Shown: piece after piece, positions 1 through 11,388 of the stretch | How positions within the stretch are numbered: the first letter of the stretch is position 1 | How the letters are laid out: every line of letters begins with the position of its first letter | Source of the DNA: Zopfochytrium polystomum | Taxonomy: Eukaryota > Chytridiomycota > Chytridiomycetes > Chytridiales > Chytridiaceae | Reading direction: 5' to 3' | Length of the DNA: 64,000 nt | Assembly (NCBI GenBank): GCA_025765615.1 | Contig: JAIVFJ010000145.1 | Coordinates: 62,001 to 126,000 of the forward strand | Translations under genes and position numbers: made by a program | Notes under the pieces: model-generated | The model's input: the letters and a program-made list of their open reading frames with translations, nothing else | Database searches by the model: none | What the model was told of the DNA's origin: nothing

Positions 1-899
1 ACTCTCGTCTTGGCTGCTCGCGCCTTGTTCGATAGCAAAAGTCACTTTCTTCTTTTTTCGGCCTTCTTCAACCGCGACCACGGGCTGGGGCGGCGGCGAC
101 GGTGGCTGCACTATGTCGATCGTCGTCGTGGGATCCAAGTCATCATTGGCATGCTGGGCACGGTGCTTAGTCTCTTCATCGTCGAGAATTGCCGCAATCA
201 AATGGGCTCTCTAATACAGCCGCAAAAAGAAAAACCAAAAAAAACCCAACAAAACGAAAGTTTCGAGTGGTAGTGGTGGTTAGGACTAGAGTTTGGAAAA
301 CAGGAAGAAAAAAAAAAAAGGAAAAAAAGCAAAACTCTTCTTCTCACCGTGCCCTTCACATCCAGCCCACGCTCCATGACCTCCTTCTCCAACTCCGGCT
401 TCCGCTTCTTCTCCCACATTTTTTTGAATGCCGCAGCACTGTGGGGGACCCCAGTCGTCGTCGCCTCTTCGGGTGCCCTCTTCATCTTCGCACTCCCGCG
501 GCCCTCCTTCTCCTTCACCTCTTTCTCCTCTTTTTCCTCCGTCACCTCATTCGCCTCCTCCTCCGACTTCGCTGCACGCCGGCCTGCAGCTCTGCGCGCA
601 CCAGCAGCGGCAGGCGCCGACAGCAACGGCCCTTTCTTCTTGATGTCGGCAGCGTCTTCACCGGCACCGTCCTTGCCGTCACCGGCTTCCTCGTCGGCGA
701 CCGCCGACTTCACATTCTTGGGTTTAACCTTTGCAACGCGCTTGGCGGCCGCGGGCTTCGTTTTGGTGGTGGTGGCTTGTTCGGTGTGTGATACTGCGGC
801 GGGAACGTTGTCGGCGTCGCCGTCTTCGTGGTTGGGGTTGGCTTTTGCGCGTCGCTGCGCGCTGCGGAGCTGACGCGTGGATGTTTTGTTTTCCGGCAT
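1..899 (-). CDS. SAP-domain nucleic-acid-binding protein, 5' part (gene runs off the window start)
   Basis: Two exons are visible, 899..348 and 210..1, joined by a 137-nt GT-AG intron (347..211). I chose the ATG at 899 because it opens MPENKTSTRQ, and the upstream frame looks like 5' UTR. The first 160 residues are a low-complexity Lys/Glu/Ala region (KKKGPLLSAP, then EEKEEKEVKEKE). A SAP motif spans the splice site at about residues 170-195: LEKEVMERGLDVKGT from exon 1 and RAHLIAAIL from exon 2. The motif is interrupted in unspliced reading and restored by splicing, which is strong support for the intron. SAP domains are helix-turn-helix modules that bind DNA or RNA in chromatin and mRNA-export proteins. 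The remainder is acidic, then basic (EEGRKKKVTFA). The C-terminus lies outside the window, so I cannot tell a Tho1/SARNP-like protein from a larger SAP protein. Confidence 0.75.
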
Positions 900-3215
900 T
901 CGTTTATGTGTGTATGTAATAATATATTCCTGGTGGGTCTTCGTTGCTTCCTTGTCAACAGTTTCTTTCGGACGTTGGCGGCGCACTAATCACACTTCAG
1001 AGGATTGTCCGGTTAGTTGTAGTGGAAGGAGATTTGGCGGATGTGTGTGTGTGTTCCGTTGGACGCGTTGGGGGGAGGAAAGGGGGAAACTAGGAAGGAC
1101 GATTGATTGAGGAGGGCGCGTTGGTTGATGTGTCGCGTCTGAGAGATGGTGATGGGTGGAGTGTGGTATGTGTGTGATGGTGCGATGGTGGATGGAGGAA
1201 GCTAGTGGATCGCAATGAAGTGTTACCTACGTGAGTTCCTTTTTTTCGTCCGGGTGAGGGAGGATGGGGGGGGGGGGCTCTTGATGAGTGAGTGTGGAGA
1301 GGAGGGAGGGGGGGAGGGAGGAGGCTCTTCGACGTCACTGTCTCGACTCGCAGGTGAGGTGAGGAGGCGTGGGGGGGAGTCGGCTGGTCTTGGAAAGAGG
1401 GAGGCTCTCTGCTGTCGCTGTCACTAATATACTGTCACTACTAATACTGCCACTACTGCTGACTGTCACTACTGACTACTGTCTCGTCTCTCGCGCCACG
1501 GCACGTGGAGGGGAGGGCGGGGAAGGGAAGAGCAAGGTCTTGTTGCTGTTGTTGTGAGTGTTTGGTGCTGGAGTCGGACGGAGCGGAGTGCGAAGTGAAC
1601 CTTTGTTTTCTTTGTTTTTCTTTAATTTTTGTTCTTTCCTTTTTTCTTTCTTCTTTTTTATCCTTTTTTCATGTTTGTTTTTCTTTTTTTCTTTTCTTTT
1701 GCCTTGTGAAATTGAACCATTTGGGCCCTCCCAGACATGTCACGTCAATATTGGTGTTCGAGCCAAAAGAACGTGGCCATCTGGGCAATCGATGGTCGAG
1801 CCCCTTGTGATTCCATCCGATCCAATCGGCAGATCACTGATCTTCGTGCTTGCAGTGTGGCCTTTTGAGGAAGAAAAGTCATACCTGCAAAAGACAGCAA
1901 ATGAGATATCGAAAAATCGTGATATCACAGGTGATATCCAGACTTTGACACCCCATCATTCATGCAAAAAAGGCGGTCATGACCTGAATTTTTCCACAGC
2001 AGCTTCTCCAACAAATCTGCTTTTCACTCAACTTTATTTGGTGACGGACTGCCTATTTTTGGTGTTGAAAACAACCCACAAAGAGGAACATCCACAAACT
2101 CAAGCAAGAAACAGAAACCACTGCCACAGACGCAAATCTGCCATAGGCAGCTTGGTCAAACCCAAAATCAGCTTTCTGTCAACCAGATAAGAAGAAAAGA
2201 AGGCGATTGCAGCTCAGTCACTTGTGAAATCTGTTCAATTGGTGGAACTGGCCCTGTGTCCTTTTATTGAAGCTCCTGTCTGAGAGTATAATTCCGGTCA
2301 TTTAGCTACTGTATTTACAAGAACAACTGTTCCTGCTGCTGTTTGAAAACAAGTACATGCTACGTAAGTTCTATCGGCAAATTTGTCTTAATGCTTGCTT
2401 TTGTGGCTAATTTGAGCAGTCCGGGGGGTCGAAAAAGGAATGGCCAAATCCTAAGATGACCACTTGAAAAAGCCAAACCCTCTGCACTTTAGAGCAAAAC
2501 TCATACAAGCTGATTCGATGTGCACTAAGGCTGCCAGATGGCTGGGCAAGATTTTGGCATGATTCGGAAAAAAAGCTATAAATGTTCATATGTTTCAAGT
2601 CACACTTACAAATTTAATTAAGTTTTCCACTACATAGAGTACATGCAGCAGATCTAGAAAGCATCCAAATTTCCATGAGCACCTGGCAGTGGAAAGGGCT
2701 CCAAACTTTCATGTCCAGCATGAAAGCTTTGTGCACTCACTCCGCTAACTCTGAGATTCTGAGAAGCAACTCTGCAGCCCATCGAGCTCTCTGCTTACAT
2801 CAGATGAATCTGTTCCGGCTTGGACACTTTGAGCTACAAGGTTTTGTCAGTTGCGAGTTTTTTTGGATTGAGGAAAACTAGCTCTCAGTTCCTTCAAAGA
2901 AAGACCAGCCGATTCCTTGGAGTATCCAGAGTTGATTGATTAAACGGATCTCCCAATGTGCTTTCGTGTTTGCTTGCTAGCTTCTTTGGTAGTTTTCGTG
3001 CGGCCAGGGCGTGCTTTCATCAGCCATCTTTTTCCAGACTTTGTTCAACAGCAGCTCTGTGTTAGCTGATCAGCTGACAGATTCAAGCGCATGAGGTGTC
3101 AACACGATGCGTGCGCGCTAGATCTTCCTCTACGCAAAAAATCCCGATAGGAAATAGTGTGGATGTCGCAGAATTGCCTGTTGTGCAGCGCAACGACTTG
3201 GCGCGCAATTGGGGG

Positions 3216-3399
3216 TTTTTTCTTTTTTTATATTGTTCCAGCCCTGAAGGGCTGACAGGAGGAGAAAGCGCCATCAACAGTGAACTGTTATAGACTACAT
3301 CCAGGTATCACCTCAGCAAACCCACCTCATGCACTACAGACTTTCAGGGTCGTCAGGCATCTCCACCTCACCACTCCCTGTGATTCAAGGCTGTACTCT
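3216..3399 (-). repeat. Old copy of a SINE-like retroposon
   Basis: About 170 bp here align with the element at 21,801-21,977 and its mirror copy at 31,050-31,226, at roughly 80-85% identity by eye. Shared blocks include TATATTGTTCCAGCCC, GTGAACTGT, ACCTCAGCAAACCCACC and CATGCACTAC. The T-rich run at 3,216-3,230 is the A-rich tail of an element on the minus strand. Clear target-site duplications are no longer visible, which fits an older insertion. Confidence 0.7.
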
Positions 3400-4261
3400 T
3401 TCTTGTTGACTTCAACAGCTGGTGTCGTGACTTAACCCTAGGCCCTTGAGTGACAGATACCCAGACCCCCCATGCTCTCCCAGCTAGGCTCTGAGGGGCT
3501 GCGCGATGGGGTTGTGGTTGCTCGCACTGTGCCCTATTTGGCCACTATTTCGTTGATTTGGCATGATTTTAATTTACTAACAAAACAATCACGCCAATTA
3601 CGACGGCATTTGCAAAATTGGTATGAGTACAACATGTCAAAGCTTCCACTTGTAATCATGGAAAAGCCGATCATCGTGCCAGTTAACGGGTCAACTCCTT
3701 TCATACCTTCAATAAATGCCATCTCTAAGAAATAAGATTTGTTTTACGATGAACCTTTCGTTCCTCCTTTTAGCCTGCGTGGGCCTCTCCAACAGTTTTA
3801 TTCAACAAGTCAGCAAAACGGATTCAAACAAAGGAAGTGTCTTCGGATTCCCACGCGTTGTGTTTACTTGTCTGCACTGAAAAAAAAAAGGAGAACAACT
3901 CCGATCCAGGAGAGCGTGGATATCGCAAGATCACTCTTTTTGCTGTGCCCAAACGCGATGGATGGCACCGTGCCGTGTTTTTGGCACGCTTTTTTCTTCG
4001 ACTTGGAAGGACTTTTTTTTCTTACTGCATACAATAGTTTCGCGACCAACTGTCAAGGTTTCGCCAGGTTCCTTGCGATTGTAACAGCGAAAAAAAAGCG
4101 GGTCATCATGCCGTTGGCGGCATGACCGTTATTGTTAAAGGGGTTAACCATCCAAATAGTCTAATTAATATTGTACACGTGCAGTACAGTACATTGCTTG
4201 ATGGTGCTACTGCTGCTGCTGCTGCTGAGCGCGTTTGACCTCGGGTGGAAGGGGGTAGACT

Positions 4262-4296
4262 AGGGAGAGAGAGAGAGAGACGGAGAAGAGAGAGAA

Positions 4297-4353
<57 letters not shown>

Positions 4354-4380
4354 GAGAGCGAGAGAGAGAGAGAGAGAGAT

Positions 4381-4413
<33 letters not shown>

Positions 4414-4786
4414 GTGCCCGATCTTCATTGGGTGGATATCGCGTTTGTGTGCGTGCGTGACCGTGTTTTCTCACACACACACATACACACCACACACACA
4501 CTCTCTCTCTCTCTCGCTCTCTCTCTCGGTCTCTCTTTCATGCTGCACGCAACAACAACAACAACAACAACAAACAACAGCAAACACCGGCAAACATGGG
4601 GAGAAGCCACAACCTGCCTGCTTTGGAAACTAAACACAAACACACACCCCTCCTACCACGGGTCGAGCTTCGCTCGGCTGCAAGCGGCAAGCAAACACGC
4701 CCCCAACTCGAACCCGAAACACACAAAGAGAGACTGAGCGAGAGAGAGAGAGAGATCGAGAGAGAGACTGCAAGAGAGAGACTGAC

Positions 4787-4819
<33 letters not shown>

Positions 4820-5075
4820 GCGGCCACTTTGCATGGTTTTCTCTCTTTTTCTTTGTTTTGTTTTTCTTGTGACACGAAGGTTTGGAGTGTGGACGGTTGG
4901 CCGCAGTGGGTGACAGACTGGCTGCCCGAGGCACGGGTGCTTGTTGTTGTTTGCTGTTGTTTTTGTTTCCTTTTTGAGAAAAATGCAGGGAGACAGACAG
5001 ACAGAGAGACAGAGTGAAGGAGAGCGAGAGAGAGTCGGAGAGAGGGACAGAGACAGAGACAGAGGGAGCGAAGAC
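4262..5075. repeat. GA/CT and CA microsatellite belt
   Basis: Blocks of (GA)n occur at 4,262-4,412, 4,735-4,817 and 4,990-5,075. (CA)n occurs at 4,471-4,500, (CT)n at 4,501-4,530 and a (CAA)n run at 4,550-4,572. The purine-rich strand alternates along the belt. Long open frames here are only translated dinucleotide repeats. Confidence 0.9.
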
Positions 5076-5282
5076 GCGAGCGTGTTGCTTGCTTGCCTGA
5101 TTGTTTGTGGGTCCGTGTTTGTGGCTGGTCTCGCCCTTTTTTGGGGTGTTTCTTGTTTGGGGGATGGAAAACATTTGTCTTGTCTCCCGCGCGCGTTGCG
5201 CACCTGCTTAATCCTTGCTTTCTGCTCTCTCTCTCGCTCGGTCGCTTCGGGGGCTGCGTTTCCATATATGCAGGTGCGTTAT

Positions 5283-5293
5283 GTATTCTCTCT

Positions 5294-5336
<43 letters not shown>

Positions 5337-5356
5337 TCTCTCTCTCTCTCAGTCTT
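5283..5356 (+). promoter_or_regulatory. CT-rich tract upstream of the secreted-protein gene
   Basis: A nearly pure (CT)n tract ends about 54 bp before the TATA-like element and about 170 bp before the ATG at 5,525. Pyrimidine-rich tracts just upstream of the start region are common in highly expressed fungal promoters. A promoter role here is inference from position. Confidence 0.45.
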
Positions 5357-5409
5357 TCTCTCGCAACAAAAATACGTTTCACTTATTCTCCCATCGGCTT
5401 CAGCGAGAG

Positions 5410-5418
5410 TATTTAAAA
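5410..5418 (+). promoter_or_regulatory. TATA-like element (TATTTAAAA)
   Basis: TATTTAAAA lies 107 bp upstream of the ATG at 5,525. The intervening leader is pyrimidine-rich, and the start context AAAATCACCATGAAG fits a fungal Kozak sequence. Confidence 0.55.
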
Positions 5419-5524
5419 TCCCTGCCACCTTCCCCCATCCTTCCACTCTTCTCACCCACCAACACATTACATCTCTACCTCGCTACCTCCTTTCTACCCT
5501 CTCTAACAAGAAAAGAAAATCACC

Positions 5525-6646
5525 ATGAAGCTGCTCTCCGCCTTCGCGACCCTCCTCGCCGCCGCCGCCGCGTCCGTGTCGGCGACCGTCATTCCCCAGA
5601 ACGTGTCGCGCATCGCCATGTCGGCCACCTCGCAGTCGACCCTCACCCTCGACGTCACTGTCAAGCTCGCCTTTAACGCCTCCTCCGACGTCGGAACAAA
5701 AGTCACCTTCGACCTCGCCTCGCCCGACGGCCTGCTGCCCTTTGGCACCGCCAGCCTCACCATCCCTTCGGGCGCCGTCTCGCCGCTCGACATCGTCTCC
5801 AAGGTCACCTGGTCGCCGCAAGGGGACGCCGCCACCGCCGCCGCAAACTCGCTCCTCTCCGCCCTCGCGGGAGGATCCCAGGACGTCACCATCGCCGTCA
5901 AGGCCCAGGGCATCACAACCGTCCTCAAGCTCCCCGGCGTCGAACAGGAAATCATGAAGAGCGTCTTTTACAACAGCGTCAACTCGCTCACCGGCGGCGC
6001 CACCTCGTGGCTCTTCACCTTTGCGAACCCGCTCCCCGTCGGCGTCGTCGTCAGCACCCTCTCCGCCACCATCGTCGACGTCTCGTCCGCCTTCACCACC
6101 GCCACCGGCCTCGTCGCCGGCGTCATCAACCAGGTCAAGAACGCGGACGGCACCCTCACCTACGTCACCGACACCGTCTCGAACGTCGCCGACAACATCC
6201 CCGTCGTCGGCAGCACCGTCGGCAGCGTCGTCGACACCGTCGGCAGCCTCCTCGGCGGCGTCGTCGACGCCGTCGCCGGCGCCGCGACCGGCGCCGTCGC
6301 AAAGGTCGCCGACACCGCCCAGGGCGTCGTCGCCCCCGTCACCTCCACCGTCACAAAGACCGTCTCGTCCATCACCGGCACCCTCGTCGGCGACATTGCG
6401 AAAACCGCCCTGGGCGCCGTCGGCTCCGGCGGCCTCAAGATCCCCGCAAACTCGGTCGTCAACACCACCGCCCTCACCTCGACCGCCGACATCCCCGCGT
6501 CCGCGGTTCTCAGCCTCGTCGGCGGGCTCGTCAAGTCGGTCGGCGCGGTCGTGCCCCTCAAGGTCGCGTCCGTCGCGACCGTGTCCATCGGCGACTACGT
6601 CGCCACCCTGTCCGTCACCAAGGTCGTCGGCGCCGTCATTGCCTGA
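5525..6646 (+). CDS. Secreted Val/Thr/Ala-rich protein
   Basis: A single exon encodes 373 residues. An N-terminal signal peptide (MKLLSAFATLLAAAAASVSA) has a likely cleavage before TVIPQ. The mature chain alternates short beta-strand-like stretches (TLTLDVTVKLAFNASSDVG, LPVGVVVSTLSATIVDV) with a central repetitive region at about residues 220-300 built from V-G-S/D-V-V-D-T units. The sequence FANPLPVGVVV recalls the NP turn of LEA-2/WHy beta-sandwich domains, but the similarity is weak and I do not assign the family. Possible N-glycosylation sites are NVS, NAS and NTT. No transmembrane helix or GPI signal is evident after the signal peptide, so it is probably extracellular or wall-associated. 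Codon usage is strongly C-ending, consistent with high expression. It is preceded by a TATA-like box and a CT tract. Confidence 0.8.
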   Translation: MKLLSAFATLLAAAAASVSATVIPQNVSRIAMSATSQSTLTLDVTVKLAFNASSDVGTKVTFDLASPDGLLPFGTASLTIPSGAVSPLDIVSKVTWSPQGDAATAAANSLLSALAGGSQDVTIAVKAQGITTVLKLPGVEQEIMKSVFYNSVNSLTGGATSWLFTFANPLPVGVVVSTLSATIVDVSSAFTTATGLVAGVINQVKNADGTLTYVTDTVSNVADNIPVVGSTVGSVVDTVGSLLGGVVDAVAGAATGAVAKVADTAQGVVAPVTSTVTKTVSSITGTLVGDIAKTALGAVGSGGLKIPANSVVNTTALTSTADIPASAVLSLVGGLVKSVGAVVPLKVASVATVSIGDYVATLSVTKVVGAVIA

Positions 6647-6673
6647 AAAAAGATAAAAAAAAAAAAAAAAAAA

Positions 6674-6722
6674 GGGAGGTCGTCGAACGCGACTAAAAAA
6701 AGGGAGGTCGTCGAACGCGACT
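6674..6722 (+). repeat. 21-bp tandem duplication in the 3' flank of the secreted-protein gene
   Basis: GGGAGGTCGTCGAACGCGACT occurs at 6,674-6,694 and again at 6,702-6,722, separated by seven A residues. Both copies lie just after the stop codon, probably within the 3' UTR. Confidence 0.85.
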
Positions 6723-7390
6723 GTACTTTATGCGATTTATATTTTTTTTTTTGTTCCGTTTTTTGGTTTTCCCATTTATCTTTCTCAGAACAAGTTTGGG
6801 TACTCAACGGGAATGGGGCGCGCTCCCCGCCTTCGTCCTCGCCCTTTCCCTCCACTCCCCCGGTTTTTGTACACTAGCCCGGTGTGTTGCTTTGTCAGTT
6901 CGCCCCGCACCCCCTTCTCGTTCCTTCCCTTTCTATCACCTTGTCTCTCTCCCAAAAGCGCGCTTCTCTCTTCTCTCACTTCTCTCCCTACCACTCTTCT
7001 TTTTCGCCTTTATACACAGCGCTCCGCCCCCTCCCCTCCTCTCCGAACAGGCCAGATTTGATACACTTACAAAAGATGGTTACAATCAGAAAATACACTA
7101 CGTTTTTCCTAGACCAAAACAAAAACGTCCCCAGCAGGATTCTGCTTTTCCCTATTTCTTCTTCTTTTTTTACAAAAAAAATAAAAAAAAAAGAAGGGGA
7201 CATTGCGAGAACTCGATTTTTAAATTTTTTTTTTTTGTCTTCAGGTTTGTTGGGGGACCTTTGTGGCCCCACCCCCACAAGTTGGGAAAATGAGAAATCA
7301 GCAATGCTCCTGTTTGATTTTATTTTATTTTATATTTTTTTTTTTAATTCGAAATGCTGCAAAACCGCCTCGGTCCGATTTCACATTATG
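6723..7390. other. Intergenic, convergent 3' ends
   Basis: This T-rich and pyrimidine-rich DNA lies between the convergent secreted-protein gene and the F-box gene. I see no gene here. Open frames translate into Phe/Ser/Pro-rich low complexity. Confidence 0.6.
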
Positions 7391-7918
7391 CTATTTATTA
7401 TGGTACTGTCCGGAGGGATCGCGCTCCCCCCCTGCCGTCTCCCGGCTGGAGAAAGAGAGTCTCTCGCTCAACCTTCTTCTTCTTCCCCACCCGCACCCCA
7501 GTACCACCGTCCCCACTCGCTCCCTCGTCGCCGCTGTTGCCGCCGCCGCCGTTGCCCGCCGAGGCTCTATCATCCTCATCATCACCTTCCTCCTCCACCC
7601 CGGCGCAGCCGCCGAACCCGCGTCCTTCGCCGCATCCACCAACGCATCAGCAGCAGCAACGGCATCCTCCCTCTCCTCCTCCCCCCGCTCCAACCGCGCA
7701 ACCCACGCCGCCGCCGCCGCCTCCGCGCCGCCCACCACCGGCGGTACGAGTTCCACCATCGACGACGACGGCGACGACGACGACGACAACGGCGGCGGCG
7801 GCGGAAGCTCGCACGCGCACGCTACCCGCTCCGCCGCAAACTCGGACCACGGCAGCAAGCCGCCGCCGGAACTGTCGCTGTCGGCGCAACACCGGTGGCA
7901 CGACGACGACGACGACGC

Positions 7919-8012
<94 letters not shown>

Positions 8013-10432
8013 AGGGGAACCCGCAGCTCCTCCCGCACCAGCTCGCGCACCGCGCGGCGGTACTCCGGGCTGACTGTCACCGGCGGCGGTGACGACGACG
8101 ACGACGACGACGACAACGACGAAGAGGAAGAACAAGACGACGGCGGGGTCGCGCAGTAGTGCCGGATCAGCGGCACCAAGTCCAGCCCGCCGATCGCCAG
8201 CCGCTCGACGACGACGACGACGGCGGCGTCCGGTTCGAACGCGCCGGCCAGCCCCGCAGAGAGGATCGCGCGCGGGTCCCCGCAGACGGCCGCATTGGTG
8301 CGGGAGGAGGGGGAGGAGGGGCGGTGAGTTGGTGTCGGTGGTGCTGTTGTAGTTGTGGGTGTTGGAGGAGGAGGAGGACGAAGAGGAGTGGTGGTGATAG
8401 TATCCCAGCTCGCCCGCGACCCGCCGCGAGGAACCCGGCGACGGCGTCGCCCATCGTGCCGCGCGCGACGACCGCGGGAACCCCACTCGCGCCACCACCG
8501 CCGTGACGACGACGACGACGACGAAGACGACGACGACAAACGCGACAAAGGTGACGTCAGCCGCCCGACGAGCGCTCCGAGCCCCGGCGCGCATTCCACG
8601 TCGATCGCGAACCGCTCGTCGGTGCCGTCGTCGGCGGCGGCGGCGCACGAGGACGGGAGTATCTCGCCGAGGTACGTCCGCCAGAACCGTCCGGCGGCGG
8701 CGGCGGCGGCGCGTTGCCGCTGCTGCGAGCGCGCGCCGGGGGAGACGACGCCGCCGCCGACGCGTCCGAGCTCGACGCGGCGCGCGCGCGGGCACGCCGC
8801 GTGGAGGAACCGGAGCAGACCGGCCTCGCGCCGGGTGTAACCCCACAGCGTCACCCCGAGCGACCGCACCGACGACGATCTGTTCGCCGTCCCACCAGCG
8901 GCAGAAGCCGCGGCGGCGGCGGCGGCGGCGGCTCCCCAGCCCCCGGGGTCGTCGTCGTCGTCCGTATCGTCGTCGTCGTCACCATCGCCGTCGCCGGCCT
9001 CGGCGACCTCGCCGACGCACAGCGCCTCGAGCGTCCGCGTTGCCAGCAGGAACCCGGCGAGCGCCGTCGCCGTCTCCACCGTCGCCCGCGACAGCGTCAG
9101 CACGCGCAGCGTCGCGCCGATACCACCACCACCACCACCGTCCAAGACCGACCGCCGCAGCGCCGCGATTACCACCGCGTCGACCGCGTCGCCGTCGTAG
9201 TCGGTACCACCTCCGTCGTGGCCCGACGCCGAGAGCGCGAGGGCACAGATGTTGGGGACGTCAAAGCCGGAGAAGAGGTGCGGCGGGAAGATGGCGCGGG
9301 CGGGCGCGGTCGCGCGCTGCACGTCGATCGCGAGGTGCAGCGCCGGGCGGGTCGGGAAGGTGAGGAGGCGGGGCCAGCCGTAGGTGGTGGTGGCGGCGGC
9401 GGCGGGTGTCGAGGTGGGCAAGGGGGAGGTGGTTGAGGTGGAAGGGGAGGAGGAAGGACGAGGCGGCGGCGGCGGCCGTGCGAGCAGCAACAAGAGGTCC
9501 GGGTACGCGATGGAAATGCTTTGTGTTTTTGGGTTGTTGGTTGTCAGATCACACACACACGCAGTACTCCTAGCACGCACAGTACACGCACTTGCGCGTT
9601 GCGCGCACTTGCACTCACACTCGCACGTACACTCGCACACGTACACGCGTAGTAACACACACGCACACACACACTCGCGCGCACGCGCGCGCAGGGACAC
9701 ACACACACACACACAATCACACCCTCACACAAACCCTCCCTCACTCAAAATCACAAAAACACACCTAATACAAAGCGTCCCGAGGCTCGTGCAGTGCTCG
9801 CGGACAACGTCCAGGCGCCGCACCAGCGCGGCGGCGACGGTCTCGTCGTCGTCGCCATTGTACAACCCGCGGCCTCGACCGCCGTTGGACGGCGCGTACG
9901 CAAAGGTCAACGACAAGACGCGCACGTGCGCGGCGACGCCGCCGCCGAGGCCAGAGGGCAGTATGCGGCGCAAGAGAGTCTCAGAGAGCCGCGCGTGCAG
10001 GGCGGCGAGTGGCGGCCGGTGGGGCGGGCGCTGGCGGTGAAACGGCGCCGCCGTCGTCGTCTCGCCGTCGCCGTCGTCGTCGTCGTCGTCGTTGTCGTCC
10101 GAGTCCTCCGAGTCGTCCGAGTCGGCGCCGCAGCGCAGGTCGAGGGAGCGGAACAGCAGCGGGAGGTAGGCGTCGCGCAGGCGGCGGCAGACGAGGGCCG
10201 GCTGGAGCGGGTCGGTGCACAGGCGGCGCTTGGGGAGGGGCGGGGCCAGCAGGAGCAGGTAAGGTGAGGAGGATGAGGATGAGGATGAGGATGAGGATGA
10301 GGATGAGGACGACGATGAGGACGAGGGCGGGTCGGGGCGTGTCGGGCACAGCGGCGGGGCGGCTTCGTTGGTGCCGGGGAGTGCGAGGCGCAGGATGGCG
10401 AGCAGGATCATGTCGGGAAGGAGGTGGAGCAT
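7391..10432 (-). CDS. F-box protein with poly-Ser insertions
   Basis: Two exons, 10432..9765 and 9518..7391, flank a 246-nt GT-AG intron that contains a CA microsatellite. The join gives LGTLCISISIAYPDLL and a 931-residue protein. The N-terminus reads LHLLPDMILLAIL, and residues 79-95 read ALVCRRLRDAYLPLLF. Together these are the two halves of an F-box, split by a Pro/Ser-rich insertion (about residues 21-60). F-box proteins recruit substrates to the Skp1-cullin ubiquitin ligase. The middle contains Leu-rich segments such as RVLTLSRATVETATALAGFL and RSLGVTLWGY, spaced as in fungal F-box/LRR-like proteins. The second half is dominated by poly-Ser from (TCG)n, which the other strand shows as (GAC)n. 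The C-terminal boundary is less certain, because low complexity could hide another intron. Confidence 0.65.
7893..8008 (-). repeat. (TCG)n / (GAC)n trinucleotide tract encoding poly-Ser
   Basis: About 38 near-perfect GAC triplets on the plus strand, interrupted by two GCC units, code for Ser in the F-box frame. Shorter tracts of the same unit recur at 8,093-8,120 and 8,503-8,535. Confidence 0.9.
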
Positions 10433-10699
10433 CTTGTTTTCGGATGGGCAGCGGGCAGTCGATTCTGTGTGTAGTTGTAGTGTAATTAGCTGCTAGGAGC
10501 AAGCAGGGAGAGCAAGGAGAGCAAGGAGAGCAAGGAGAGCGAGTGGGGACCGGGGGGCGCGCAAGAAGAAGAAGATAGAAGAAGAAGTAGGACGGAAAGG
10601 AGAGGGAGGGAGGGAGGGAGGGCAAGCAAGTGGCTTTACCCCCCCTCACCACCAACCGTGATCGCTGATGTGGGAGGGTGTGTGTGACAAAGGGAGAGA

Positions 10700-10768
<69 letters not shown>

Positions 10769-11342
10769 AAGAGAGAGAGAGAGAGGCACGGTCGCGCGCG
10801 CAACCACCAGCAGCACGCATCAGCATGCAGCAGCACATTGGCACGAGAGGCGGAGAGTCGACGCCGCTGCAGCCGAAGCCGCCCCGCCGCTGCCGCCGTC
10901 AGTCAATCAGTCGGTCAGTCGGTCAGTCGGTCAGTCGGTCAGTCGGTCAGTCGACGAGGCCGTTCGTCCGTTCGCCGCGGCCCGCCCGTCCGCCCGCTGG
11001 TTGGTTTGGTTGGTTTGGTTGGTTGGTTGGGAAGAGATCACTTGGGATTGTGCAAATCCACATACATGGGATTACATGGGATTAGATTTGCATTTGGATT
11101 TGGATAAACACGAGCGCTCGGGAACGGTGCAAGGTGAGTGAGTGAGTGAGTGAGTGGTGAGGGGCCAGTGGGGCCGACACCGGCCTCACACGACCACCGC
11201 CCAAATGCGTTAGCAATGTGCTACCACCACTGCTACCACTGCTACTAAAACTGCTTGTGCCGCTGCCACTTACTACTTGATACTACAATTGCCGCAACGA
11301 CATAATAAGTGCTGCTACCGCAAACGCTGCCGAAATGCACTC

Positions 11343-11388
<46 letters not shown>

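Larger units (their letters stand above)
900..5409. other. Gene-free interval
   Basis: No exon chain with splice sites and a recognisable product was found. From 1,240 to 1,420 the DNA is G-rich, and 1,600-1,700 is a T-rich tract. From 1,720 to 4,200 it is ordinary mixed sequence with only short open frames. A SINE-like repeat (3,216-3,399) and a microsatellite belt (4,262-5,356) are listed separately. Confidence 0.6.

Noticed and set aside
4106..5265. Long Leu/Ser-rich frames on both strands
   Set aside because: Translations of dinucleotide repeats.
6007..6696. Arg/His-rich and Pro/Ser-rich frames over the secreted gene
   Set aside because: Alternate frames of the secreted-protein gene, whose own frame has a signal peptide, Kozak context and promoter.
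7263..8159. 298-codon plus-strand frame with long poly-Asp
   Set aside because: It is the antisense reading of (TCG)n poly-Ser in the F-box gene. The minus frame has the F-box motif and a frame-restoring intron; this one has no motif.
8089..9436. Arg/Ala-rich plus-strand frames
   Set aside because: Shadows of the F-box coding strand caused by high GC content. No ATG context, no motif.
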